DNA from: Dethiosulfovibrio russensis
GTDB taxonomy: Bacteria; Synergistota; Synergistia; Synergistales; Dethiosulfovibrionaceae
Length of the DNA stretch: 64,000 nucleotides
NCBI RefSeq assembly: GCF_021568855.1
Contig: NZ_JAKGUG010000005.1
Coordinates: 186,001 to 250,000 of the forward strand
Direction of reading: 5' to 3'
The notes below the pieces were generated by a model, which was given only the letters and a program-made list of their open reading frames with translations, did not search any database and was not told where the DNA came from. The translations under genes were made by a program, and so were the position numbers. Positions 43,733 through 51,886 of this stretch are shown piece by piece; position 1 is the stretch's first letter, and every line of letters begins with the position of its first letter.

Positions 43733-44749
43733 ATGAAGGTAGCGAAGTTCTTATGTGCGGCGGCGCTGTGTTGCGCCATGGCGACAACCTCTTTCGCAGG
43801 CGAACCAAACCCGATGGTGTCCAAATCGATAGCGACAATCGAGGATCAGCTGGGGGCGTTGCCCGACATAACCGGCCAGGAACGCATAGGGGTTCTGGTG
43901 ATAACCCTGTCCAACCCTTATTGGGTTACCATGAAAGAACGCTACGGCGAGTGGGCAAAGGAGATGGGGATTTCGGTGGAGGTTATGGCGGCTCCGACCG
44001 AAAAGGACCTCAAGTCTCAGCTCAACACCCTGGAGGCCATGGTGGCCAAGAAATACGACGGAATCATAGTTACCCCGATGGACCCGTTCAATCTTATACC
44101 GGGCATAGTCAAGGCCGACGAAAAAGGCATCCCAGTCGTATGTTCCGGCCCCGAGGTAAGCAGAGACGGTTTGAAGCAGGCCGGTGCCGTAATGGACGGA
44201 TGGATAACCGCCACGTTCAAAGACCAGGGTCGACTCTGCGCCGAGGACATGGGTAAAAAGCTGCCCTCCGGATCGGAGGTCGCCATAATAGAGGGGATCC
44301 CCGGAGCCGGACAGAGCAAAGCCCGGAGAGAGGGAGCGACCGAGGGCTTCGAAAAAACCGGACTGAAGCTGGTCGCGGTGGAGGCCGGCAACTGGGACAG
44401 AAACAGGGCCTACGACATAACGACAAACCTCGTGAAAGCCCATCCTAAACTCAAGGGAATATATTGCGCCAACGACGTGATGGCTCTTGCCGCGGTGGAC
44501 GCCCTCGAGGTAGCGGGAATAAAGGGAGTGACGGTATACGGAACGGACTTCATCCCTGAGGCGGCAGAGGCCATAAAAAGCGGCAGGTTGGCCGGATCGA
44601 CCACATTCTCCCAGGCCGCCTGGACCAGAGGAGCTCTCGTCTACACTCTGAAGCTGATAAAGAAGGACGAGGACCTTCCGGAAAAACTGTCCGTTCCGAT
44701 AACCCTGGTGAACGGAGAGAACATCGGGCAGTTCCAGGGGTGGAAATGA
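43733..44749 (+). CDS. Periplasmic sugar-type binding protein
   Basis: About 338 residues from ATG 43733 (TTG 43727 possible), after CGGAGGG. Signal peptide KVAKFLCAAALCCAMATTSFAG. The mature protein is a type I periplasmic-binding fold: IGVLVITLSNPYWVTMKERYGEWA, KYDGIIVTPMDPFNLIPGI, YCANDVMALAAVDALEVAG and VYGTDFIPEAAEAI. It delivers ligand to the importer. Such proteins bind pentoses, hexoses, cyclitols and similar polar molecules; the corrinoid operon downstream suggests an O- or N-methylated ligand (inference). Confidence 0.92.
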   Translation: MKVAKFLCAAALCCAMATTSFAGEPNPMVSKSIATIEDQLGALPDITGQERIGVLVITLSNPYWVTMKERYGEWAKEMGISVEVMAAPTEKDLKSQLNTLEAMVAKKYDGIIVTPMDPFNLIPGIVKADEKGIPVVCSGPEVSRDGLKQAGAVMDGWITATFKDQGRLCAEDMGKKLPSGSEVAIIEGIPGAGQSKARREGATEGFEKTGLKLVAVEAGNWDRNRAYDITTNLVKAHPKLKGIYCANDVMALAAVDALEVAGIKGVTVYGTDFIPEAAEAIKSGRLAGSTTFSQAAWTRGALVYTLKLIKKDEDLPEKLSVPITLVNGENIGQFQGWK

Positions 44750-44752
44750 TCG

Positions 44753-45577
44753 ATGAAACTCCGCAAAATAGCTATTCTTTTCTGTGATCAGGACAACCCG
44801 TTCTGGTTGGAGACTATACGCATGTACCGGGAATCCCTCCCGGTACATGGTTTTTATGGAGACTTTCTCTTTCCCGAGGATCCGAGAGACGGTCTATGTC
44901 AGGCCGAACTCATGGGCAGATACCTGTCGGCGGACTACGACGGCATGATAATAAACCCCCTGACGGCGGAAAACCTCCTGCCCCCGCTTGAGTCATCGTC
45001 CAGAAAATTTCCCGTCTTCGACGTAGGCCCCAAGTGCGACCAAGAGATGGTAGCCGGCATATCCGGTTATATACCGTTACAGGCGGCCGACTTCGAGGAA
45101 CAGGGCCGAATGTGCACGGAGGCCATACTGGGAAACTGCGACGGTCCTCTGGGCTGCATCGGCGGCCCCATCGACACCAGGCAGGGCAGGATGAGGATCG
45201 AGGGGGCCGTAAAGGCGGCAAGGCAAAGAGGCCTAACGGTCCTCGACGTGGAATGGAGCGACTTCACCAGAGAGGGCGGCAGAAGGGCGATGGAAAAGCT
45301 GATTCCCCTAAAACCCGGGGCCATCTTCTGCGCCAACGACCTTATGGCCCTGGGGGCCATAGAGACCGCCGCCGAAAAGGGCGTCGAAATTCCCATAGGC
45401 GGCGTAGACCTCATACCGGAGGCCCTTTCCGCCATAGAGGAGGGATCTCTGACCGCTTCCGTAGGGCTCGATCCGGCAGAGCTGGTAGATGAAATACTGA
45501 AATCGATCGGTTTATTTATGAGAGATAAACTTGTCCCCACGGGAACTCTTGCGAACAATATATTGAAAACTCGATAG
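44753..45577 (+). CDS. Signal-less periplasmic-binding-protein-like (type I) ligand-binding protein
   Basis: 274 residues, beginning directly with the binding fold (IAILFCDQDNPFWLETIRMY), with no signal peptide, lipobox or helix-turn-helix. It shares the layout of the preceding exported binding protein, including FCANDLMALGAIETAAEKG and GGVDLIPEALSAIEEG, so the two are paralogues. It should stay in the cytoplasm, where it could sense or buffer the imported ligand. Four bases after the binding protein stop; weak ribosome site, so probably coupled translation. The role is unclear. Confidence 0.82.
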   Translation: MKLRKIAILFCDQDNPFWLETIRMYRESLPVHGFYGDFLFPEDPRDGLCQAELMGRYLSADYDGMIINPLTAENLLPPLESSSRKFPVFDVGPKCDQEMVAGISGYIPLQAADFEEQGRMCTEAILGNCDGPLGCIGGPIDTRQGRMRIEGAVKAARQRGLTVLDVEWSDFTREGGRRAMEKLIPLKPGAIFCANDLMALGAIETAAEKGVEIPIGGVDLIPEALSAIEEGSLTASVGLDPAELVDEILKSIGLFMRDKLVPTGTLANNILKTR

Positions 45578-45593
45578 CATAAATGTTTCGATC

Positions 45594-45645
45594 TTGTCGC
45601 GTAAATCCTCCACGTGTATACTGCTATTGGGCATAATTTTTATGC
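45594..45645 (+). promoter_or_regulatory. Promoter and palindrome ahead of the corrinoid methyltransferase operon
   Basis: TTGTCG (45594-45599), 17-base spacer, TATACT (45617-45622). A perfect dyad GCATAATTTTTATGC (45631-45645) lies at the expected transcription start and may be an operator. The corrinoid genes therefore have their own promoter besides read-through from the importer. Confidence 0.6.
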
Positions 45646-45674
45646 TTAATAGTTACAAGGGGAGGGACTACAAG

Positions 45675-46349
45675 ATGGAGAAAGAAAATATGCTTAAAGA
45701 ACTGGCCAGATCGGTGGTCGACATGGACGAGGAGACGTCGGCGGAGCTATCCAAAAGTTACGTCGAAGCGGGATTCGACGCCTACGACGGCATCTCCTCG
45801 GGACTTTCCGTAGGTATGGACGAGGCGGGAAGGCTGTACGAAGAGGAGGAGTACTACATACCGGAACTGCTGCTGTGCTCCGACGCCATGTACGCCGGTC
45901 TGGACGTGCTTAAACCCCACCTTCGCAGGGACGATTCGTCCGAGACCTACAAGGCGGTGGTCGGGGTGGTCGAGGGCGACACCCACGACATAGGGAAGAA
46001 TCTTTTCAAGGTGATGCTGGAGACCGTAGGATTCGAGGTCTACGACCTGGGAAGGGACGTTCCCCCCAAGGAGTTCGTCGACAAAGCCATGGAGGTGGGA
46101 GCTCATCTGGTAGGGATGTCCACCTTGATGACAACCACCATGCCCAACATGCCGATTGTCATAGACCTGCTCAAGGCGGAGGGCATAAGGGATAAGACTA
46201 TCGTCATGGTAGGAGGAGGCCCTATCTCCAGGAGCTTCGCCCAGAAGATAGGTGCCGACGGCTACGAGCCGGAGGCATCCGCCGGAGCCAGACTGGCCAG
46301 GGAGCTGGTGACGACGAAGCTGGAGACGATGTCCCATGCCGCAGTTTAA
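45675..46349 (+). CDS. Corrinoid (cobalamin-binding) methyl carrier protein
   Basis: 224 residues from ATG 45675, after GGGGAGGGAC; the upstream in-frame stretch crosses the promoter. An N-terminal helical cap domain (about residues 1-90) is followed by a B12-binding Rossmann domain with DTHDIGKN, in which His104 is the lower axial cobalt ligand, and with STLMTTTMPNM and VGGGPIS. This is the MtaC/MttC/OdmA-type shuttle that accepts a methyl group from a substrate methyltransferase and passes it on. It overlaps the next gene by 14 bases. Confidence 0.95.
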   Translation: MEKENMLKELARSVVDMDEETSAELSKSYVEAGFDAYDGISSGLSVGMDEAGRLYEEEEYYIPELLLCSDAMYAGLDVLKPHLRRDDSSETYKAVVGVVEGDTHDIGKNLFKVMLETVGFEVYDLGRDVPPKEFVDKAMEVGAHLVGMSTLMTTTMPNMPIVIDLLKAEGIRDKTIVMVGGGPISRSFAQKIGADGYEPEASAGARLARELVTTKLETMSHAAV

Positions 46350-47430
46350 GGATTTAATGACCCCGCTGGAACGTGCCAAGGCTATGTCGACGGGACAGCC
46401 GGTGGACCGGTTACAGTGCAACCCCAACCTCTCCAACGGGATCGCCCGCATATCGGGATGCAGAATATCCGAGTTCAACCACGACCCGAGAGCCCTGGCC
46501 GACGCCGTCATCGCCACCCACAGGAGATTCGGAGGCGACGGAGCCAAGGTATTCACCGATCTCTTCACCGTAGCCGAGGCGATGGGAGCCAAGATCAAGT
46601 TCCCCGACGACGACACGGCGGACCTATTGGAGCCCGCCATAGACGACGTCTCCAGGATAGACGAGCTGGAGCCAATAGATCCGGAGAAGGCCTGTAGAAT
46701 TCCGGTCCACCTGAAGGCGATGGAGATGGTGGTGGACGAGATAAGCTCCGAGGTACCCTGCACCGCCTTGGTGGTCGGCCCCTTCACCACCGCCTTCTTT
46801 CTGATAGGCGTAGAGAAAATGACGAGGCTGATGGTGCGAGATCCTCAGTCGGTGGACAGGCTATGTCAGGTCTCGCTGGAAAGCACACTGCGCTACGTGG
46901 ACGCCGCCGCCTCCAGGGGCATGGGCATATCCATAGCAGAACCCCTCTCATCCTGCACAGTCGTCAGCCCCAAACACTTCAGGCGCTACGCCGCCCCGGC
47001 GGTAGAAAAACTGCTGAACCACATCAAGGACAAGGGCATGGGCACATCGATGCACATCTGCGGCAAGACCGATGGAATCTGGGAGGATCTGGCCGACATG
47101 GGGCTGAACGCCCTCAGCATAGACAACGTGGTTCCCCTGCCAGGTTGCGTATCCAAGGTGGGAGACAGGATGAAGATAATGGGCAAGGTGGACCCCTCGT
47201 CGGTTATGTTCGCCGGAACCAGGGAAGAGGTTCGAAAGGCCTGCCTGTCCGACATTCGAGACGCCTATCGATCGCCCAAGGGATTCGCCCTCATGTCCGG
47301 ATGCGGCCTTCCGGTGGAGACGCCGATAAGGAATATCGACGCCATGATGGACGCAACCAGAGAGCTCGGATGGCCCATAACCGAGGAAAAGCTGGAGAAG
47401 GCTCTGGCGATCGACAGGTATGACGACTGA
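46336..47430 (+). CDS. MtaA/UroD-family corrinoid methyltransferase
   Basis: 364 residues of the uroporphyrinogen-decarboxylase/MtaA/CmuA fold. The zinc site is MHICGKTDG, with His and Cys and a distal Cys in LMSGCGLPVETP, as in cobalamin-dependent methyltransferases of this family. It would move a methyl group to or from the corrinoid protein encoded just upstream. Members act either on the primary substrate or on the final acceptor (coenzyme M or tetrahydrofolate), and sequence alone does not settle which. Confidence 0.88.
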   Translation: MPQFKDLMTPLERAKAMSTGQPVDRLQCNPNLSNGIARISGCRISEFNHDPRALADAVIATHRRFGGDGAKVFTDLFTVAEAMGAKIKFPDDDTADLLEPAIDDVSRIDELEPIDPEKACRIPVHLKAMEMVVDEISSEVPCTALVVGPFTTAFFLIGVEKMTRLMVRDPQSVDRLCQVSLESTLRYVDAAASRGMGISIAEPLSSCTVVSPKHFRRYAAPAVEKLLNHIKDKGMGTSMHICGKTDGIWEDLADMGLNALSIDNVVPLPGCVSKVGDRMKIMGKVDPSSVMFAGTREEVRKACLSDIRDAYRSPKGFALMSGCGLPVETPIRNIDAMMDATRELGWPITEEKLEKALAIDRYDD

Positions 47431-48451
47431 GATGACGGAGCTGAAAAGGTTGATCGATGCTCTAAAGAGGGAGCCGGTGGACCGCCCTCCCTGCATATGT
47501 CCAGGCGGGATGATGAACATGATCGTAGAGAACGTTATGGACCTGACGAACAGGACCTGGCCCGAGGCCCATCTCGACGGAGAGGCCATGGCCGAGCTGG
47601 CGGCGGGACAGCCGGAGAACGGAGGGTTCGAGAACTACGGGGTTCCATTCTGCATGACAGTCGAGGCCGAAGCCATGGGAGCGCCCGTATCGATGGGAGA
47701 CAGGATCCACGAACCGAGGGTCACCGGATACGTCATGTCGAACTCCGACGACATGGCTAGCCTGAAGGAGATGGACCTATCCTCCGGACGTACGACCCAG
47801 GTATGTCGGGCGATTTCCCTCCTGAAAAAAAGAAACGGCGACATACCGGTAATAGCCAACCTAACCGGTCCGATAAGCCTCGCCACATCGCTCGTGGATC
47901 CCTCGCTTTTCTATAAGGACATGAAAAAGAGCCCGGAGAAAGTCCAGACTCTGATGGATTTCGTGGTGGAACAGCTCGTTCGATTCGGAAGGGCCCAGGT
48001 CGAGGCAGGAGCGGACGTCCTCACCATATCGGACCCAAGCGGAACTGGAGAGATCCTGGGACCCAAGGCATTCGAAAGATGGGCGATCCCCGCCCTCAAC
48101 GGCATACTGGACCGACTCTCCCCCTCCGTGAAGGGCACCATAGTACACATATGCGGACGTCTAGGTGGGGTGGCCCATCTTCTGGACGACATAAGGAGCG
48201 ACTGCATCAGTTTCGATTCCATAACCTCCGCCAAAGAATTGGCCCTCAGGTTGAGCACTAAATCCCTTATGGGAAACGTGAGCACCCTTGCCATAGAGAC
48301 GGCCTCTCCAGAACATCTGAAACGGATGGCGAAGGTGTGCATGGACCAGGGAATCGATATTCTGGCCCCCGCCTGCGGCATTGGAGCGGGGACGGCACTT
48401 AGCCAGGTACGGACTCTGGTGGATAGCGCAAAGGAAAGGAAGTCTTCATGA
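47420..48451 (+). CDS. Second MtaA/UroD-family corrinoid methyltransferase
   Basis: 343 residues, overlapping the previous gene by 11 bases. The zinc motif IVHICGRLGG is intact and a distal Cys is in LAPACGIGAGT. An N-terminal segment RLIDALKREPVDRPP is typical of MtaA-like proteins. With the preceding paralogue it may form the two halves of a methyl transfer cycle: substrate to corrinoid and corrinoid to acceptor. Confidence 0.87.
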   Translation: MTTEMTELKRLIDALKREPVDRPPCICPGGMMNMIVENVMDLTNRTWPEAHLDGEAMAELAAGQPENGGFENYGVPFCMTVEAEAMGAPVSMGDRIHEPRVTGYVMSNSDDMASLKEMDLSSGRTTQVCRAISLLKKRNGDIPVIANLTGPISLATSLVDPSLFYKDMKKSPEKVQTLMDFVVEQLVRFGRAQVEAGADVLTISDPSGTGEILGPKAFERWAIPALNGILDRLSPSVKGTIVHICGRLGGVAHLLDDIRSDCISFDSITSAKELALRLSTKSLMGNVSTLAIETASPEHLKRMAKVCMDQGIDILAPACGIGAGTALSQVRTLVDSAKERKSS

Positions 48452-50217
48452 CGTCGAGAATTACCATCGATGGAGGCAAGGTCCTGGAGTTCTCTCCGGG
48501 GCCTACCCTGTTGGAGATATTGCGAGAAGGCGGAGTCAAGACAGAGGCTCCCTGCGGAGGCAAGGGAATCTGCGGAAAATGCCGGGTCAGCCTGAAAGGA
48601 GACGGAGGCCCCGTGACGGACGAGGAGAAGGCCTTTCTCTCGTCGGAGGACATCGCAGAGGGAGTCCGACTGTCCTGCCTGTGCCGCCCGGTCGGCGACG
48701 TCGCTGTGTCCCTGTCCGATCAGGAGGAAAAGGGTTCGGCCATCCTCACGGACGGGAACCGCCCGGATTTCGAGATATGCCCCGCCATAGGCTCCGTGCC
48801 TATCTCGATACCGAGACCGGAGATAAGAGACGGAATGTCCCTTCTGGACCATCTCGAATCGGTCGCAGGGCCGCTTAAACCGGACGCATCTCTGGTCAGG
48901 AGGATTCCCCAGGCGTTCAGATCGAAGGAAGTAACCGCGGTCTTCCACAAAGACAGCCTGATAGACCTGATACCGGAGAGAGACCCCGAGCTTTACGGAC
49001 TGGCGGTGGATGTAGGTACCACGACGGTGGTCGTGTCGTTGATATCCTTGAAGACCGGGGAGACCGTCGGATCCGCCAGCGAGATAAACCCCCAAAAGGA
49101 CTTCGGCCTGGACGTGATCTCCCGAATAGAGAGATGCGAGACCTTTCCTACTGGTCTGGAGGACCTCCATGACGCCATAATCTCCTGCCTGGACCGCCTC
49201 GTGGACAAAGTCTGTTCCGATAAAGGGACCTCCAGAAAAAGAATATACGAGATGGCGATCGGCAGCAACGCCACCATGACCTCTCTGCTGCTGGGGGTCC
49301 ATCCCTGGTCACTGGGCAGGGCTCCTTTCAGCCCTGTTCTTCGAAGGGGGATGACCGTACCCTCGGTAGACCTGGGGGTAGAACTGGCTCCGGGAGCCAG
49401 AGCCTACGTCCTGCCCGGAGTCTCGGCCTACATTGGTTCCGATATAGTGGCGGGAATGGTGGCTACCGAGCTTATGGAAGACCGGGGCATCAGACTCTTC
49501 ATAGACATAGGCACGAACGGTGAGATCGTCCTGTCCGACCGGGGCAGGCTCAGCGCCTGTTCTTGCGCCGCCGGGCCCGCTCTGGAAGGGATGAACATAA
49601 GCTGCGGCATGAGGGCATCGGACGGAGCGGTGGAGTCGGTTCGCCTGAACGAATCCTTCGCCGAACTGGGAGTCATAGGCGGAGGAACGCCCCGAGGGCT
49701 ATGCGGCAGCGCCATACTGGACGTGTTATCCGAGGTGGTCCGTCTCGAGATGGTGGGTAAGACGGGGAGACTGAAACCGGGGCCCATGATCGCAGAGGAA
49801 AACGGGAAAAGGGCGTTGGTCCTGAGAGAGAGGGATCCTAGGCTCACCGTGACCCAGGGCGACCTGAGACAGGTTCAGCTGGCTAGAGGGGCCATTCTCT
49901 CCGGGTTCATATCCCTTCTGGAGGCCAACGACCTGACCATGGCCGACATAGATCAGGTACTGGTGGCTGGACAGTTCGGACGTCATCTGAGCGTCGACAG
50001 CCTGACGGGGTCGGGGCTCATTCCGATGGAGCTAAAGGAACGAATAACCTATTGCGGCAACACCTCCGGAGCCGGAGCCGCCATGTGCCTGCTTTCCAGG
50101 AAAGCCAGAGACGACGCAGAGAGGCTTTCCGACATGGTGGACTACGTCGAGCTGTCCGTGCTGGAGAGTTACGACCGCCTCTTCTCCAGATGTCTCCAGT
50201 TCGAGGTGTCGAGATGA
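48448..50217 (+). CDS. Reductive activator of corrinoid proteins (RACo-type ferredoxin/ASKHA ATPase)
   Basis: 589 residues, ATGA overlap with the previous gene. The N-terminal [2Fe-2S] ferredoxin domain has APCGGKGICGKC and CLC. A linker domain follows, then an ASKHA ATPase domain (VDVGTTTVVVSLISL, FIDIGTNGEIVL, GLCGSAILDVL). RACo reduces inactive cob(II)amide back to cob(I)amide on corrinoid methyl carriers, using ATP. Its presence confirms the operon as a functioning methyltransferase system. Confidence 0.94.
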   Translation: MTSRITIDGGKVLEFSPGPTLLEILREGGVKTEAPCGGKGICGKCRVSLKGDGGPVTDEEKAFLSSEDIAEGVRLSCLCRPVGDVAVSLSDQEEKGSAILTDGNRPDFEICPAIGSVPISIPRPEIRDGMSLLDHLESVAGPLKPDASLVRRIPQAFRSKEVTAVFHKDSLIDLIPERDPELYGLAVDVGTTTVVVSLISLKTGETVGSASEINPQKDFGLDVISRIERCETFPTGLEDLHDAIISCLDRLVDKVCSDKGTSRKRIYEMAIGSNATMTSLLLGVHPWSLGRAPFSPVLRRGMTVPSVDLGVELAPGARAYVLPGVSAYIGSDIVAGMVATELMEDRGIRLFIDIGTNGEIVLSDRGRLSACSCAAGPALEGMNISCGMRASDGAVESVRLNESFAELGVIGGGTPRGLCGSAILDVLSEVVRLEMVGKTGRLKPGPMIAEENGKRALVLRERDPRLTVTQGDLRQVQLARGAILSGFISLLEANDLTMADIDQVLVAGQFGRHLSVDSLTGSGLIPMELKERITYCGNTSGAGAAMCLLSRKARDDAERLSDMVDYVELSVLESYDRLFSRCLQFEVSR

Positions 50218-51053
50218 AGGGCTGCCCTGTGTCGAAGAACGGGGCCATGCCGGACGCCATAGGCGCTCGTTATTCCTTCCCCCAGGTACACCGCAACGGG
50301 GAGCTCATGGCCCAGGTGGCGGAGGAACTGATGCGGGAAGAAGGGGACGTCTACTGTTCCGTGCCTTTCTGTTCCACCGTGGAGGCCGAGGCCTTCGGGG
50401 CGCAGGTCAGGATGGGGGACCACAGGACCACCCCCCTCATACCCAAGTGTCCATGGGACGACCCCGACATGATCCCGAAGGAGATCCCGTCGCCTGACTC
50501 CGGCAGGATGGGTGAGGTCATGAAGGCGGTGTCCATTCTGAGGGGAAAGGGATTCCCCGTAATATTGAAGGTTTCCGGGCCCTTCTCCACCCTGATGGGG
50601 CTGCTGGATCCAAAGGCCCTGTTCCGAACCGCCAGAAAAGACCCCGGCAGAATAGAGACCGTTCTGGAGAGGATCTCGGCCTACTCTCTCGCCTGTGCAA
50701 AGGAGGCGGCGAGACGGGATGTCTCGATAATCTCCCTGGCGGAGCCCTCTGCCACCCCCGACCTTCTAGGCCCGAAACGGTTCGAAAAGCTGGTCTCCCC
50801 CGCTCTGACCAGGCTGTTGAGGGATATGGACCGATTGGACGGACCGTGGAGCGGGTTTCTGTGCGGACGGCTCTCGTCGTCCATGGAGGATATAGGGGCC
50901 ATATCGGGACATACCGTGGAGATGGGATCGGGAAGATACGGAGATCACCTCGAGACCCTCAGAGCTCGGGGGATCCGGTGGTTCGGAGGGGGCTGCGTGG
51001 CACAGACTCCCGCCGACGCCTGTAGGATACGGACCATAGACGTGACGGACTAA
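50214..51053 (+). CDS. Third, shortened MtaA/UroD-family protein lacking the zinc His
   Basis: 279 residues from ATG 50214, overlapping the activator stop by 4 bases. It shows the same fold (VYCSVPFCSTVEAEAFGAQVRMGD, VILKVSGPFSTLMGLLDP, ISLAEPSATPDLLGPKRFEKLV) but starts later than its paralogues. Where they have HICG it reads FLCG, so one zinc ligand is lost. A distal Cys (GGGCVAQTP) remains. It is either a non-catalytic partner or uses another metal geometry. Last gene of the corrinoid operon. Confidence 0.82.
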   Translation: MKGCPVSKNGAMPDAIGARYSFPQVHRNGELMAQVAEELMREEGDVYCSVPFCSTVEAEAFGAQVRMGDHRTTPLIPKCPWDDPDMIPKEIPSPDSGRMGEVMKAVSILRGKGFPVILKVSGPFSTLMGLLDPKALFRTARKDPGRIETVLERISAYSLACAKEAARRDVSIISLAEPSATPDLLGPKRFEKLVSPALTRLLRDMDRLDGPWSGFLCGRLSSSMEDIGAISGHTVEMGSGRYGDHLETLRARGIRWFGGGCVAQTPADACRIRTIDVTD

Positions 51054-51129
51054 AAAAATCTCCGGGGCGCACCTAACGGCATTTCTGCTTTATACTTTAA
51101 GGACGTTAGTTAAACAGGAGGTGCGTCCT

Positions 51130-51879
51130 TTGCATTTAGACAGCTTTCAGATATTGGCGCTTGCCCTGTCGGGACTTATAGCGGGGCTTTCCAAGTCGGC
51201 TCTGCCCGGGACGGCCATCCTCATGGTCCCGCTCATGGCATCGGCCTTCCCGGCCAAACTGTCGGTCGGGCTGTCTCTGCCCATTCTGATAGCGGCGGAT
51301 ATCGTCTCCGCCCCGAGCTACAGGTTCGAGGCCGCCAAGGAAAGGAGACTGATCCTCACCCTTCTGGCTGGGGCGGTCGTAGGAATCGGCCTGGGATGCC
51401 TTTTGATGGAGAGGATAGACGGGGAGCTGTTTCGATCCGTCATAGGCTGGGTGGTTCTGTCCATGCTGGGGCTGAGGATTCTGTCGTCACGACGGAAAAA
51501 GGAGGGATCCACCTCCGAGGGGATGAGACCCTCCCTAAGGTTTATTTTCGGGCTCGCCGCCGGAACGGCGACGGCCCTGGCCAACGTGGCGGGACCGATC
51601 ATATCGCTCCACATGATAATGTCCGGTTTGCCTAAACGACGTTTCATCGCCGCAAGCGTCTGGTTCTTTCTGGTGGCCAACGTCTTGAAAGTCCCGTTCT
51701 ACTGGTCCATCGGGATCGTAAACCCGAACACCCTTAAGGCTGATCTTATCGCCGCGCCTTTCGTCGCTCTAGGGGTCTGGTCGGGGCTGAAGTTGGTGGG
51801 AAGAATAAAGCAGAATCTCTTCATAACGGTCGTGACGGTACTGACTTTCGTCGCGGCGATACGTCTAATACTGAACTGA
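51130..51879 (+). CDS. TauE/SafE family sulfite/organosulfur exporter-like permease
   Basis: About 249 residues from TTG 51130, with AGGAGG 9 bases upstream; GTG 51121 touches the ribosome site. Eight membrane helices, with the repeat motifs GLIAGLSKSALPGTAILMVPLM and FGLAAGTATALANVAGPIISLHM of TauE/SafE proteins, which move sulfite, sulfoacetate or related anions. Just upstream, TTTATACTTT near 51090 may be part of its promoter. No sulfur gene is adjacent. Confidence 0.87.
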   Translation: MHLDSFQILALALSGLIAGLSKSALPGTAILMVPLMASAFPAKLSVGLSLPILIAADIVSAPSYRFEAAKERRLILTLLAGAVVGIGLGCLLMERIDGELFRSVIGWVVLSMLGLRILSSRRKKEGSTSEGMRPSLRFIFGLAAGTATALANVAGPIISLHMIMSGLPKRRFIAASVWFFLVANVLKVPFYWSIGIVNPNTLKADLIAAPFVALGVWSGLKLVGRIKQNLFITVVTVLTFVAAIRLILN

Positions 51880-51886
51880 AGCGACT

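Noticed and set aside
43751-44848. 365-codon minus-strand frame across the binding protein genes
   Set aside because: Antisense of two well-supported binding protein genes, and it runs through both of their boundaries.
45594-45675. N-terminal extension of the corrinoid protein from 45594
   Set aside because: The extension runs through a promoter and palindrome, has no ribosome site, and the family starts at the ATG at 45675.
47911-49302. 463-codon minus-strand frame in the corrinoid operon
   Set aside because: Antisense shadow spanning the UroD-like and RACo genes, rich in Gly/Arg/Gln with no domain signature.
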